A program made the position numbers and the translations under genes. DNA of 64,000 bases from Phragmites australis (lineage: Eukaryota; Streptophyta; Magnoliopsida; Poales; Poaceae). The notes beneath the pieces were generated by a model, which worked only from the letters and a program-made list of their open reading frames with translations, was not told the DNA's origin and did not search any database. Location of the stretch: contig NC_084929.1 in NCBI RefSeq assembly GCF_958298935.1, positions 30,011,501-30,075,500 on the forward strand. The letters are read 5' to 3'. Shown one piece after another: positions 35,504-47,931 of the stretch; position 1 is the stretch's first letter; the number at the start of each line of letters is the position of its first letter.

Positions 35504-37780
35504 CGTGCATGTCACCGGGCGAGGAATTTCAGGACGTATGGTAAGCATCACCCGAGCCACGCCTCCGACGCATGCGAAACGAGAGGGAATCCTACAACTC
35601 TTGTACTGCGACAGTGCCACGCCAGGCCAGGCACGTCTAGTGCCACTAGCCACGGTTACATGGCCGACCCGGCCCGAGTGGGCCAAGCGAGCAGAGAGCG
35701 AGAGACCGTGACCTCCCTTCCTCCTCTACCAATTAAACCTCGCAAGATTCCTTCCTCCCTTCACCTCTTGCGATCGCACGCCCATGTGCATGCGCGGTCC
35801 AGGCTCTGCAGCTCAGAGACAACAGGCGATCGGTCGACGACGAAACCAGTAAATGCAGTTCATGTTGGTGCGTGGCGACGAGACGGGTCATCCTTTTTTT
35901 TTCCCGTTCGCAGCTAGAATGATGAGTGAACCGGCTGGGAACATTTGCGTTATGCTCGATCCGTTTAGATTTCCCTAGCTTCGTTCACATCCGTATAGGC
36001 CGTGATCCTTTGCAGCATGCATGCGGTGCGAGTAAAAAGGGTCAAAGAAAAGGAGAAAGTAAAGCGCGTTTTATGTTCACAGTCCACTTATAAACTTGTT
36101 CTTTACTCAAAGATAACGCATTAGAAGGCAACCAGTGGTATGTTTGATTCTCACTCCACTTAGTTCGCTAGTATATGCTCCACTTATGTTGATTTCGATC
36201 AGGAACTACGGGAGATCGTGTTCATTCAAAATTCTTTTCGGCTCCACCCTCACGCGTGATAGGAAGAGGAGGAAAGAGACGCCTGTAATCAAAGCCAAAA
36301 GTAGCATGCCGATAGATCGATCACACCTTCTTTTCGGCTCACACGGCCACACGCACGCCCGTACGAGCAGCGGGGTGCGCGCGGTGTCCTCGGCGCGAGG
36401 GCACAGCGCCGCGCCGAGTCGGCTGCTCGCTCGCCGGGAACAAAACGAGCGGGCACGTCGCGGCTGTGAGACCTTACAAGGCGACGCGGACGCTGAGCCG
36501 GAGGCGCACGCTTCCGCGAGTGGGCCGTCCGCATGCTGTGGCTGTTACACCATCCTCACCATATTTTTTTCATTTCATTCCCTTCTTAATTTCTATCTCT
36601 ATTTCTATTTTTTTATTATCTCTTATCTATAATAATTTTTTTAAAAGATTTGTGAAAAAAAGAGAAAAAATCTCGTCCTAAAAAGACCTTGAAAAACACT
36701 TTTAATGAGAACCATGAATAAAAAATTATTAAAACACTGAAGAAGAAAAAAATCTCCTTATCAAAAGATTCTGATGTAACGAAAATCAATTAGGGATAAC
36801 CTTATTGCTGAATCGAACGAGACGCTTCCGTGGGCGCCGTCGAACGCGTGCGTGCATGGCGTGCGACCGTCGTGCTGTTGGGGCTCGTTTGGATTAACCA
36901 CCGCCCCGCCAAAACATGGTCGTTGACCCGGTGAGTGGATAACTGTTTGATTGAGCATTAATTAATTATTGGCTCGTTTAGACCAACATTAGGCCGTGTA
37001 GTTTATTTTTGTGCCTATACACCGGTGATGCGAAATTGCTTGCCAATCTTAAATGAGCCAGCGTTTTAACAGGTTTAGGCAGGGCACAATGCACACGTGC
37101 CCTTTGGTTCCTTCTTTTCCCACCGTGTACGTTGCGGTCGATTTCGATCCGAACTGTGGATATACGCAATAGAAATATTTTTCCTCTCGTTGCTGACGCG
37201 ACCACTAAAATATTCTAGCTAGTTATTAGAGTGCTCAAAAATCACTGCAGGCACTAACAGAGAAAAACCATTTCGTAGTTGGTTAAAGGAACGGAAAGGC
37301 GTGACGCTGACAAGCCATTATGCGGATAACTCAACCGGCAATACAGGATTGCAAGATGCTTAGCACACTGAGACGCTGATGAGTGCCAGTCAAGAATAAG
37401 TGGACGGTGACGTGCTCGGCTCGGCCAGGTCTCGCGGAGCGTCACGGTGACGCGGCCGTGATGCCATAAGCCATGGGGTTTTCTTCTTCTTCGAAAGGTG
37501 ATAGTGAACTATGCACGGAATTGATGCCTGGCTAGATATCGCCCGACGCGTGGTTCCCGTCTTAATTCTGGCTGTCCGAATGCCTGCGCCCTGGTCCAAG
37601 CGTGCCGCAAATGGCAAAGCCGGAACAAATCGTACATGAACATCAAGGCATCGCCCCTGGCCGGAACATTTCTAGACCTACGTACATACTCGGATATTTG
37701 ATATTCCCGGGCCAGTGCTACGTGTGCATCACGCTGATGCAGGCCCTGATGCAACAACGAAGGATCGGTAACATTCCAGG
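35504..37780. other. No gene recognised
   Basis: Positions 35500-36540 are GC-rich and 36560-36780 AT-rich with TTTCTAT repeats. Frames at 36135-36632 and elsewhere overlap frames on the other strand and have no domain. Nothing supports a gene. Confidence 0.45.
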
Positions 37781-38800
37781 AGATTTGGATTAGGATACTA
37801 AAGTTAATCAGTTTTTTTTAAAAAATTAGATAAATTTATATCCATTTGTATCTAAATGTGCTTTAAATTCATCTAGTATATCTACTCTACCGTTAAAAAG
37901 ATTTACAACCTATAACTAATCCTAATAAGCTACTTAAGAATATAAACATACAAAGAATAAATTGTAAGAAGTAAATGTGAAAACGTAAAGATAGTAGAGA
38001 GAATAAACTTGATATAAAGGATTTTTATCATGTGGTATCGATGGCATAAACGATACTCCTAATTTACATTGGAATAGCCACCTAAGCTATAGCTCTCGGA
38101 TGACATCCGATCATGACCCTTGAGCCACTTAGACCTCAAATAGGTTGAGCTACCAAACCACCAAGTCATCAAGGTAAAGTCTCACCATAAGTCTCTATTC
38201 CAGTCACCGTCTACACTTTGGAGTTTAAGCCATCAAGACAAGGGTCTCCGCGTCCTATATAGAGTCTTGCTACCGCTCCACACCAAGTCAGAGGGTCAAC
38301 AAGCATGAGCCATCAAAGCTCACAGTGCCGACGTACCACTTGGTCCAATATAGGATCACTCATTGATCCTCTCTCTAGTTAGCACCACCTAGCAACAACT
38401 CTCCCTACATCTATTAATACTAATCACTCTCTAATTATATGTTTAATTGTCTTAGATGATCATTTTAAGCACTTTGGTGATTTGAATGTCGTCTCAAGTA
38501 TCTATAAGTTTTTCTGGACTCCAGCACACTCAAATGATTAGGTGGTGGAAATTTATAGCTCAAACTCGTGAACTAACCGTTACTCTAACGACCCAAACAG
38601 ACTGTGAATACCGAAAGATCCAGCGTTAACAGCAGTACAAACACTGAACCATCTGCTGTGTATAGCAGTAGAAACATAACCATTAGAACCACACTCAAAC
38701 ACAATGTGAACACCGAATATTTCAGTGTAATCTTTAACTCTATAACCAGACTATCCGGTGTGTATGTTTATGTGCATAGCCAATACTCCTTACATCAAAC
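37781..38800 (+). repeat. Degraded Sirevirus-type LTR, 5' part
   Basis: It aligns by eye with 50755-51300. Shared words include GTATCTAAATATGT/GTATCTAAATGTGC, the run TCTAGTATA...CTACTCTACC, GGTATCGATGGCAT, GAGCCACTTAGACC and CCACACCAAGTCAGAGGGTC. After 38580 come TGTGAACACCGAA / TATCCGGTGTGT-like words like those in the 28.0-28.5 kb LTR. The first 30 or so bases of the border are lost. Confidence 0.55.
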
Positions 38801-38959
38801 TTAAGCAGAAATATACAATTATTCTTATTCTAGTGCTACCGAGGTGAGAAAAAATAAGAGAAAAATAAAAGAAAAATAAAAAATTGTAGCATTATGCTAT
38901 GTACATATTTACTATATAAGAAAAAAAATAAGTAAGTTGTGATAGGAAACTGATTGACT

Positions 38960-39240
38960 AATACATCTAATGATTGATTAATTAAAATTCTTTCATCTGC
39001 TCTATTTCATCAAACTGGTCATTAGTGATGGGTCATAACTTTACCGTCACTAATGACTCTCTAGAATGACCTATCACTAATGAGTTGATTATTAATTATG
39101 GGTCACAATTTTATCCGTCACTTATGACTGGTAATAAATAACGAGTCATAACTACGACTCGTCACTATTATCATAAGTGACAGATCATATTACACACCGT
39201 CACTAATTTTATATCTTCTTTATCTATTTTTTATGTAGAG
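38960..39240. repeat. CACTA subterminal-repeat relic
   Basis: Repeats of GTCACTAATGA / TCATTAGTGATGGGTCA in both orientations resemble subterminal regions of grass CACTA elements. No CACTA terminus is seen next to them, so this is a fragment. Confidence 0.4.
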
Positions 39241-39812
39241 TATGTTATCATTAATTATTAAAATTATATATATATTTAAAAATGTCGTCTTCGCTAGAAA
39301 CGTCTTATTCTGAAAAATGTTGGATGCTTACTGTGAATTATGATCTCGCTCTATATGCGCGTACAGCGTACTAGAGATCGGCTTTCTTCAGAAACTGCAT
39401 GTCAGAGCGAAATAGTCTTTGCCTGTCTTATTCATTGGATGCGTGCTGTCTGCCCGGTACCGATTAGACCCATCTATTCCACGACGCAACTAGCACAGAC
39501 CGAACACTACAAAAGCTAGTTTGTAGGCTGCGTGCCATGAGCCCATGACATCAGCTTTAGCTGACAAAAGTAGTTACTTGCAGTGGCCAAGGGGAGCAGG
39601 AGGATATATTCATTGGATGATGTGGTGCGATACGCCTCCGATGAAGCCAAGCCGGAGCAGTGAGATTTTTCGCGCGCTAGCTAGCTTCTGCCTTCTGGAA
39701 GCTCGTTCGATCGGGCGATCAGCTGCTGCTTCTCTCTGACGAAAGAGCCAGCCGAACGTGTGCGTGCATGATGATGGCCGGCACATGCATGCGTGCCTGC
39801 GTGGTGCAGTCC

Positions 39813-39831
39813 TTTTTTTTTTTTTTTTTTT
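39813..39831. repeat. T19 homopolymer
   Basis: An uninterrupted run of 19 T lies 129 bp before the CACTA element. It might be the poly-A tail of a minus-strand retroposon, but no such element is recognised beside it. Confidence 0.6.
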
Positions 39832-40200
39832 GCTTGCTTCTTTTGCATGAGACAGGGGAGTGTGACTTGTGCTGCGTGCCGGTGTGCGTAGATTGGCTTG
39901 TGGGGTGATGAGATATTTAGGGTCTGCAATGGAGTGCGGGCAGGCTACACTCCTGCATGCACTACCAGAAAATTGGTTTTTAGTGACGGTTTCGAAAGTT
40001 TGTGACGGTTATGCTCCAACCGAAGGGAAATATTTCACAATCGTGACGGGAATTGAAAAACGTCAGGAACTACCAATGAGTTCATGTCAGTTTTAGAGTC
40101 AGCCTTCAGGAAACAAAAATCCGATAGGAAATGTCGAGCAGATCGTGACGGTGGTGCAAAACTGGCAGGAAAGGCGGTTCCTGACGTGGAGACGGCTCAT

Positions 40201-41029
40201 AGGAAATGAATTGGTGAGTTGGCAGCAATACTACGCGCGAAGACTTAGCCAGCGCGCGCTAAAATTTCGTGGCCGCCCGCCTGGTGTGCGGGTCCACACG
40301 CTAGGTTCCATGCGCCAAACAAAAATACCCTTCACATCTTGTCTCGCGCGCATAACCTATTGATCCCCAATCCCACTCGCATGTTGCCGCCTAGCTCCTA
40401 GTCACTCCTCTGCTCTTCCGAGCCAGCCTCCTCCCAATCCCGCCACCCCACTCAGCGCCTCCCCCTTCAAAGCTCATCCTCCCTATCCCACCACCGTGCC
40501 TCCGTGATTCCACATCCAAGCTGCCTCCTTCCGCCTCCAAGATGTGAATCCCCAACCACCCTCCCTAGTCCGGCTGCCATCTCCACATTCCTTGCTCACC
40601 GCCTACAAAGCAGCACGGGGGGAGGAGCTCAGGTCCCACAGCACTGGCCGCCACCTCCACCATCCACACATGACCCTCCGCCTGCCACAAGAGATGTAAA
40701 AGGAGGAGCCCGACCACCACCACTGACTCACTATCACTGGCCACAAGAACTCTGGGAGTAGGGAACATAGCCAAGAGCATCTGCAGCGAGGAGGTTGCTT
40801 TGAGAACCACAGATCCACCGTTGATTAGAAGACCATGACCACTCTCTGCGTCCTACACCTTAGGTAAACATTTTCTCCCCTAATTATAGTACCAAATTAG
40901 TGTGACGTGAGAAAATTATTTCGGATTTATCCTACACATCGTCAGCTAGCTCAGTCCGAGTAGTAATTTCGTGGTTCTATGATTAAGAGGTTCCTGAATG
41001 TGCCAGTTATAGTGGTTGAAAGCGTGGTA
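40201..41029 (+). other. GC-rich 5' region of the CACTA element
   Basis: Positions 40380-40820 are Pro/Ser/Cys-codon-rich with overlapping frames on both strands and no domain. By position it is likely the element's leader, before the transposase exons. Confidence 0.4.
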
Positions 41030-43102
41030 GATCGACCAGTGATTGGGTTGAGCATACAAAGGAATTCTTGAATCTCGCCTTCTCTACTGCTAGTGTAGTA
41101 CAAGATGGTGCCATTAAGTGTCCTTGCTCTGTGTGTCGGAACTATTTTTTACATAAAAGGGGCAAGGTAGAGCTGCATTTGTGTCAAAATGATTTCAAAG
41201 GAAACTATAAAATTTGGATTGCACATGGTGAGAGGCGTGGCTAGGAGCAACATGAACCTGAGGGTTTTGATGGCAGTGATAGGATGGATACTATGTTGAC
41301 TGACTTTGCTGGTTCTTGCCCTCCAACAATTGATGAGAAGCCAACACCTACTGCTCAAGCTTTGTATAGGATGGTGGCTAGTGCTGATGTGTTAGTGCAC
41401 AAGAAAACAACACACTCAACTATGTCAGCCATAGCTCGGTTGGTATGCATAAAGTTACAGTACAATATTTTTGTTAACTGTTATGATGACATTTTGGCAC
41501 TGATCCATGAGCTCCTACCTAATGAGAGTAAATTGTCCAAGGATTTCTATCATTCAAAAAAATTGTTAAAAGGCCTTGGTATGCCATATCAGAAAATTTA
41601 TGCTTGTTACAATAATTGCATACTTTATTACAAAGATAATAAGGATAAACATAAATGTGACTTGTGTAATACCCCTTGCTATGACGATGGTTCAAATAAG
41701 GTTCCATGTAAAGTGTTGCGGTACTCACCCATAACAGATAGGTTACAAAGATTGTGTGCACATGAGGAGATAGCAAAAATGATGCGATGGCACAAAGAAG
41801 CTCCATGCTCCAAGTCCAGTAAAATGGAGCAACCTTGTGATGCTAAAGCTTGGCAACAATTTGATGTTGATTTTCCTAACTTTGCGCAAAAGCCAAGGAA
41901 TGTGTGATTAGGTTTTGCAACATATGGTTTCATACCTTACAGCCTAGGGGTTGCATCTTATTCATGTTGGCCAATATTTGTCATTCCCTACAATCTTCTG
42001 CCAGGTATTTCCATGAGGCAGGAAAACATCTTTGTTTCTCTTGTTATCCCTGGTCCCGAACATCCAGGTAAAAAGATTAGTGTCTTAATGTAACCTTTGG
42101 TGGATGAATTGCAAAAGTTGAAGGAGGGCATTGAAACATGGGATGCCTCACTAAAGCAAAATTTCACCATGAGAGCAGTATATCTATGGTCGATACATGA
42201 TTTCCCTACCCTTGGGATGTTTGTTGGATGGAGCACCCATGGGATATTCACATGACATCGGTGTTTGTGTGACACCAATGCATTTTGACTCACCAGTGGT
42301 GGCAAAGCATGCTGGTTTGATTGTCATAGGCGCTTTCTTCCTAAAGTCTATGAGTTTAGAACCCAAGCAAATGCATTTAGAAAGGATATGATAGTGCTAG
42401 ATAAACCCTCAAGGCGTTTGATGGGAGAAGAAGTAGGAGCCCAAATGAACCTCCATGTACGTGATACTAAGACCTTCAATAAAAGACACAACTGGACACA
42501 TGTTAGTGGTTTTTGGTAGTTGGATTACTTCAAAAAGTTGCTAATTCCACACAATATTGATGTAATGCACAATGAGTAAATGTGGCTAAAGCTATATGAA
42601 ACACATGCTTAGATATAGTAGATAATACTAAAGATAATATGAAGGCAAGGCAAGACCTGGCACTGATTTGCAATCGTCCTTCCTTGCATCTCGAGTTAAA
42701 GCCAAATGGCAAGTGGCATAAGCCACAAGGTCCTTATTGCATTAACAAGAAAGAAAAGACCACCATTTTGAATTGGTTCAAAACATTAAAGTTTCTTGAT
42801 GGTTATGCTTCCAATATTAGAAGAGGTGTTAATCTACTTCAAAAGAAGATTTTTGGACTGAACCATGACTATCGTATCTTCATGGAGCGTCTACTTCTTG
42901 TTGCTTTCCATGGATTCCTTCCTGAAAATATTTGGCTTTGTCTAGCTGAGCTTAGCTATTTCTATAGAAAATTGTGTGCTAAACAAATCAGCAAGGCCAC
43001 GAAATTATCTATGGAGCAGAACATTGTGGTTCTTATTTGCAAACTAGAGAAGATATTCCTCCAGATTTTTTCAGTCCTATGCAACATCTTATGATTCATC
43101 TT

Positions 43103-43119
43103 GGGGGGGGGGGGGGGGG
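43103..43119 (+). repeat. G17 homopolymer inside the transposase remnant
   Basis: Seventeen consecutive G follow the codons for HLMIHL, where conserved TNP2 sequence would continue. It probably arose by slippage and shifts the frame. Long G runs are also error-prone in sequencing, so the exact length is uncertain. Confidence 0.75.
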
Positions 43120-43928
43120 ACGCTCGACTAGGAAGCCCAATATCGATGGAATTATGTATTTGAGAGGTATCATTTTAATAATTGTAACAATAGGTTCCTA
43201 CTTTGATAATTCTAATATTAACTGCATTGTTTGTTTGCTTAGAGCTATGCATTGTTGAAGCTCAGCTTGTTGAGGAGGCCACAAACTCCTTCTCTTTACT
43301 TTAAATCGAAGGTGCATTCAGTTACATTCAGTTAGAAACAAACCACCTAGATATGATGATGGTGACTCAACATTTCGGCCTCCTTGTGAAATTGAAATGT
43401 TTCAACAATCTGGCCGATACTTTTGCCCAAGGAGATGTCGTGATCTTTCAACAGAAGAGTACATGGCTGCATTCTTATACATATTGACTAACATACCAGA
43501 GATGAAAGATTTCTTGAAGTATGTGCTCAATATACTTCAATTTCATTTTAACCTTTGCAAATTTTGATCCTCATGTGTAATATTAATTATGTCCCTATAG
43601 CAAATTTACCATGAACAATGGAAGGGCACAAGAAATCCGACTGAGCAACAAATTAATGACTTAAGGTTAAACGGTTGGAAAGGAGGATGTGGCAGCCACA
43701 TCCATAATGGCCCTAATTTATTTGACTGATTCGAACCTCATGTAAATGTCTTAGCACACTTTTAATTGTAACCTTTTAATTAACAAACAAAAATACTAAT
43801 TTATGCAAATTTGTTTGCAATGCAAGGTTCTTGCAAGCATTCACAATGCCCTACACCGAATATCTTATGGGTTTAACACAAGAGTAAACACTTATGGGTG
43901 TTATGACACTAATGGGTACATGTTTCAA

Positions 43929-44060
43929 TCCGACACATATGAGCACACTAGATCAGGATTAACTACAACCAATAGATCAGGATTGGCAATTCAATCCGAG
44001 ACATATGAGCGCACTAGATCAGGATTAGCTACAACCAATAGATCAGGAATAGCAATCTTC
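43929..44060 (+). repeat. 66-bp in-frame tandem duplication in the DUF4216-like segment
   Basis: The protein repeats SDTYEHTRSGLTTTNRSG as SETYERTRSGLATTNRSG with a 22-residue period, and the DNA repeats CACTAGATCAGGATTA at the same spacing. The duplication keeps the frame. Confidence 0.8.
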
Positions 44061-44853
44061 TTAAGTATCATGGTGTCATCAAAGAAATCATCAAAATCTC
44101 ATGGGAGCTTGCAACTTGAACTAGTTCTATTTGAATGCATTTAGTTTGATCTCAGTCCTGCTGGTGTCAGACGCACTGAAAATCTAGGTTTGGTAGAAGT
44201 TAAGCATAGTTAAGGCTTTCCAACTTTGAACCATTTGTGCTAGCCAGTCAAGTTACACAAGTGTATTATTTACCATACCCTTGTGATATTATATCAGATC
44301 TCTCCAAGTGGCTGGTTGTGTACCATGTCGCACCTAGAGACCATTTACTTTTGATTGACAGTAATATTGAATCCAATGAAACTAGAGGGCAAACAGAAGA
44401 TACAATGTCCTTTCAAGAGGAAGGATTGAAAGACACTTTTGTGATTGACCTAGGAGTTGACTTAGAGAATTCAGCATCAATGTTGTCTGATGAGATACTT
44501 GATCCAAAAGAATTGGAGGTGCTGGAGAAACCAACAGGTGCTTCACAAGAGTCAGATGATGAAAACAATGAGTACAATGAAACTAATACAGAGCTGGACA
44601 TACCTTGCTACGCGGAGGAAAATTTCTAAGAATAAAAGTCACCTTTTCATATGTTGTATTGTGTACTATATAGTAATCTAATGTACTTCAATTGTTGTTT
44701 CAGACTATATGTACTATATAGTATGTAATGTACTTCAGCTTTTACCTCTATATACTTTGGTGCAATATATATATTCAGTAAGCTGCTATTGTAGGCTATT
44801 GTTTTTTCTTATTGTCATTGAGAACTAACAAATCTATAACTTGTTACGCAAAA

Positions 44854-46595
44854 CATGAAGAGGAGCTTTAATCACCGACCGGGAAAATAAGCCTCTCAAG
44901 ATAATACTCCTAGTGACTCAGCTGAGAATGATAACACCTCTGACAACAACAAGAGTGGCTCAGCTGATGAAAGAATGAAGAGGGAACACACCAAGCTAAG
45001 AAGGCCACCCAATGGCTAACAGATTCCTATTATACCCCTTGGTGAAGAGTGAGTACATGGCAACAACCCATTATCATCTCCTTTTTTCTGAATTGTAGTA
45101 TATAGCGGCCAATTGTAAGTGGATGCAACTTTGGTGTCCAGGCAATTCGAGTTCATGACTTATCCACCGAAAACAAACATTGGGATAGGTGGTCAAATCA
45201 CAGCACTCCTGAAACACGAATACCCTGACTTGATTGAAGAGAGTCCTACCAAAAAGTATCATGCATCTAAGTGGAATCATTATTATATTACCAAAGATGA
45301 AGATGGGATGACTGCTACAGACCGTGTGAAATATTGGGTAAATAGTATAGAAACTGCACATTCATTTTACCATTAAAGTTTGTCAAAGAGTTTAGTTTTA
45401 AAAAGAAATCTAATTGTTGTGTGTTTTTGTATGGAATATCTATTCAGTGGATGATCCATTGAGATCACATGAAGAATATGTCTTTGAGAAGTTTGTAGCT
45501 AAACAATGTAATAATATAATTTATCAACTTCGTAAGGATGTTGTGAAGGAATATTATGGCAAGTTCTCATGGAGAAAATAAAGGATGCAGTGGAATGTAA
45601 GAAAGAACTATGTGAAAACCAATATTTGAGGGTTAAGCCAAATTAGATTACTTTTGCGGCATGGCAATCTATATGTGCATATTGGTGCTCATTCGAGTAC
45701 AAGAAGAAGCACAAGCTTAGTCAAGAATCTCGGCTAAAATCAGATGATATCGCTCAAAATAGAGGTGGATCACGATCACACGATCAGATCAAGCAATACT
45801 TGGTAAGTTGAGGTCACCATAACGGTTGTTTGTATCTTGTATTTATGTGGTGCCAAATGGGTGTTTATTGTCCAATATGTCTAATTAAATATTTTTAGAA
45901 TTAAGGGAAAGAAGTATGGCCCTCAAGTAGCCACCGACATGAACACCTATTGTGCCATGACGTCAGGTGTCAAAAACTGTAATAGCAGTGGAAATAGTGG
46001 TCCAATCAACAATAACCAAAAGGCCAAAAGGTGTGTTGTATGTACCTTCACTTTTGCTTATTTCCATACTTGTGATGTGAAGTATAACTTTATTGCATTG
46101 TCTGATTAGGACGAATATTATCAAGTTCTCGAAGCTGAGCATCCAAGTGATTGTGAGCAGCGTAAGCGTAAGAGGGATGGAAATTTGGATGGCAAAGTCA
46201 TGTATAAAAGTGGAAATGGCATGTCCCATGGCCTCCTACCAATAGGAGATGGTACTGTGAGGAAATATGATATTATTGCAACTGCTAAGGAAAATAACAT
46301 AAGGCCAACTAATTCTATGTCATACTAACATCTCCTGAGGCAGAATGCATAATTGGAACAAAGCCTTCAGATTTCACTTGTTTTGGGCAAGCATATGCAG
46401 GTATTTGAGTTGTTATTTAATTTTGAATCTATAATCGATCATTACCTAATTATTTTGAGGTTCCAACTTCAAATGGATGTACCTCCAAAAACTGCTTCAA
46501 TTCAAGCCTTGCAAGCATACATGTGTATGCCATCAAGTGACCAGGTGCAACTTCTTCTGATTCTTTGCCTTTATGATATCCATGCTACTGCCTGA
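44854..46595 (+). pseudogene. Second CACTA protein, Transposase_24 (Ptta/EnSpm)-like, interrupted
   Basis: The segments on the plus strand are MKRSFNHRPGK (44854), a Ser/Asp/Asn-rich stretch, FEFMTYPPKTNIGIGGQITA (45150), HASKWNHYYITKDEDG (45262), AWQSICAYWCSFEYKKKHKL (about 45660), KGKKYGPQVATDMNTYC (about 45905), YYQVLEAEHPSD (about 46118) and KSGNGMSHGLLPIGDGTV (about 46208). The order, with a conserved Trp-rich middle and a final GxPHGR..IGDG-like motif, fits the plant Ptta/EnSpm Transposase_24 family that accompanies TNP2 in CACTA elements. Introns and several stops interrupt it. A last piece at 46353-46595 looks like the usual coiled-coil C-terminus. Confidence 0.7.
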
Positions 46596-47425
46596 TAATG
46601 TACATATGAGTTATGTCACAACTAAATGTACTTAAATAGAAATGAATGGAGATAAAGGGACCTAGAATCTCTTCGATTTTCAAACAGACTGATTTACACA
46701 ACAGCAGCAGGTACCTGGACATTAATTAGCAGTAGAACAACCAATCAAGCAAAATTGTTACTGCAGAGATTTCAATACCACACCAGAAAGAAAGGAATGT
46801 CTTGTCCTTAAAGTTAGAGCAGAATTGGCTTTCTGGATTTTCCTTTAGTGGAAGCTTAGGTACAGTATCATGTTGCAATATTTGAGTTGCAATGTTATAA
46901 GTGACAAGTGAGATACTATTCTAGTAACATGTCATCTTTTATAAGTGATTTTGATGTTGAGCAAAGGACCAGAACAAATATGTGAATCATTAGGCTACAA
47001 GAGAATATGCGATTTCTCATAAAAAAAAGGAATATGTGCTTTTTTATATCATCATTTTGAATAAGCTTGAGCTATCCATGAACCTAATCCTTGGTGCCCT
47101 TTTTGTTTCTAGGTGACTCAATCATCCCATGCTGAAAATGATGTTGCTCATTTGCCATCTGACAACAATCATGAATGAAATTATGTGGCACTTTACTGTT
47201 GGTAGATAGTGCAATGAAGGATTCAAAACCTCCTCTTTTGTATAGTTAGTAAGATGTGGAAGAATGAAAGCAGCCTCTTCTTTTGTTTAGTTGGTGCACC
47301 CATATATATATATATAGTGCTGCCAGCTAAAAGCAATGGACATGTCACGCTCTTAGTTTTGTGCAGTCGATGCATGCTGCTCTCACCTGGGAATACAGGA
47401 GTTGTAATGTACTCTTGGACACTAA

Positions 47426-47695
47426 GGGTCTATTTGGTTGGACTGAGGCTTTTGGCTTTTCTGGCTTCTGGCTTCTGACTGATGGCTTTTTATCATTAGC
47501 TTTTACAATAAATTTTTAGTTTCTCAACACACCAAAAACTAGAAAAGTTTATCTCAACCAGCTTCGTAGCTTTTAGTTCATTTCCTCATAAGCCAGCTTT
47601 TCAACTTTCCAAAAGCCAGCTCATAGCTGGATTGTTTGGTTCAGCTTCTGGGTTCTGAGAAGCGGAAGCCTAGAAAAGCCGAATCAAACAAGTCC
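47426..47695. mobile_element. Tourist/PIF-Harbinger-type MITE inside the CACTA element
   Basis: The ends GGGTCTATTTGGTT and, in reverse complement, GGACTTGTTTGATT are flanked by TAA on both sides (47423-47425 and 47696-47698). The interior has repeated GGCTTTT / AAAAGCC words that fold back. No coding capacity. Confidence 0.75.
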
Positions 47696-47931
47696 TAAAT
47701 CAGCTACCTATCAGTACTAGTGATGTAAACTATACTAGTGTTGTGAATGGCTAATCAAGTAGTAAATTACTAGAACTTTTGAATTTGTGGTGCAATAACA
47801 ATTTAATGATAATATACATGGTACTTCAGTCTATATGCGTGCGTGTATCGGTGTACAATAATGGTGATTGTATGGATGCTAGATCTGGATGCTTAATATT
47901 TTGACCATCTGGGGTATATATATAACCTGAC

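Larger units (their letters stand above)
41030..44629 (+). pseudogene. TNP2-type CACTA transposase (TnpD-like), interrupted
   Basis: Near 41055-41260 lies a transposase-associated domain: EHTKEFLNLAFSTAS, CPCSVCRNYF and KIWIAHGE. The TNP2/Transposase_21 core follows (41284-41907: LLPNESKLSKDFYHSKKL, LGMPYQKIYACYNNC, KHKCDLCNTPCY; then VIPGPEHPGKKISV, NLHVRDTKTFNKRHNW, LIPHNIDVMHNE, and 42639-43090 with KTLKFLDGYASNIRRGVNLL). A DUF4218-like segment (QSGRYFCPRRCRDLSTEEYM, about 43400) and a DUF4216-like segment (TRVNTYGCYDTNGYMFQS, about 43880; QVYYLPYP, about 44258) complete the usual order. Many stops and frameshifts occur (for example 41907, 42091, 42541), a G17 run at 43103 breaks the frame, and a 66-bp duplication lies at about 43929. 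Not functional. Confidence 0.85.

Noticed and set aside
36135..36632. 165-codon plus-strand frame
   Set aside because: No domain, mixed composition and a hydrophobic tail caused by TTTCTATTT repeats.
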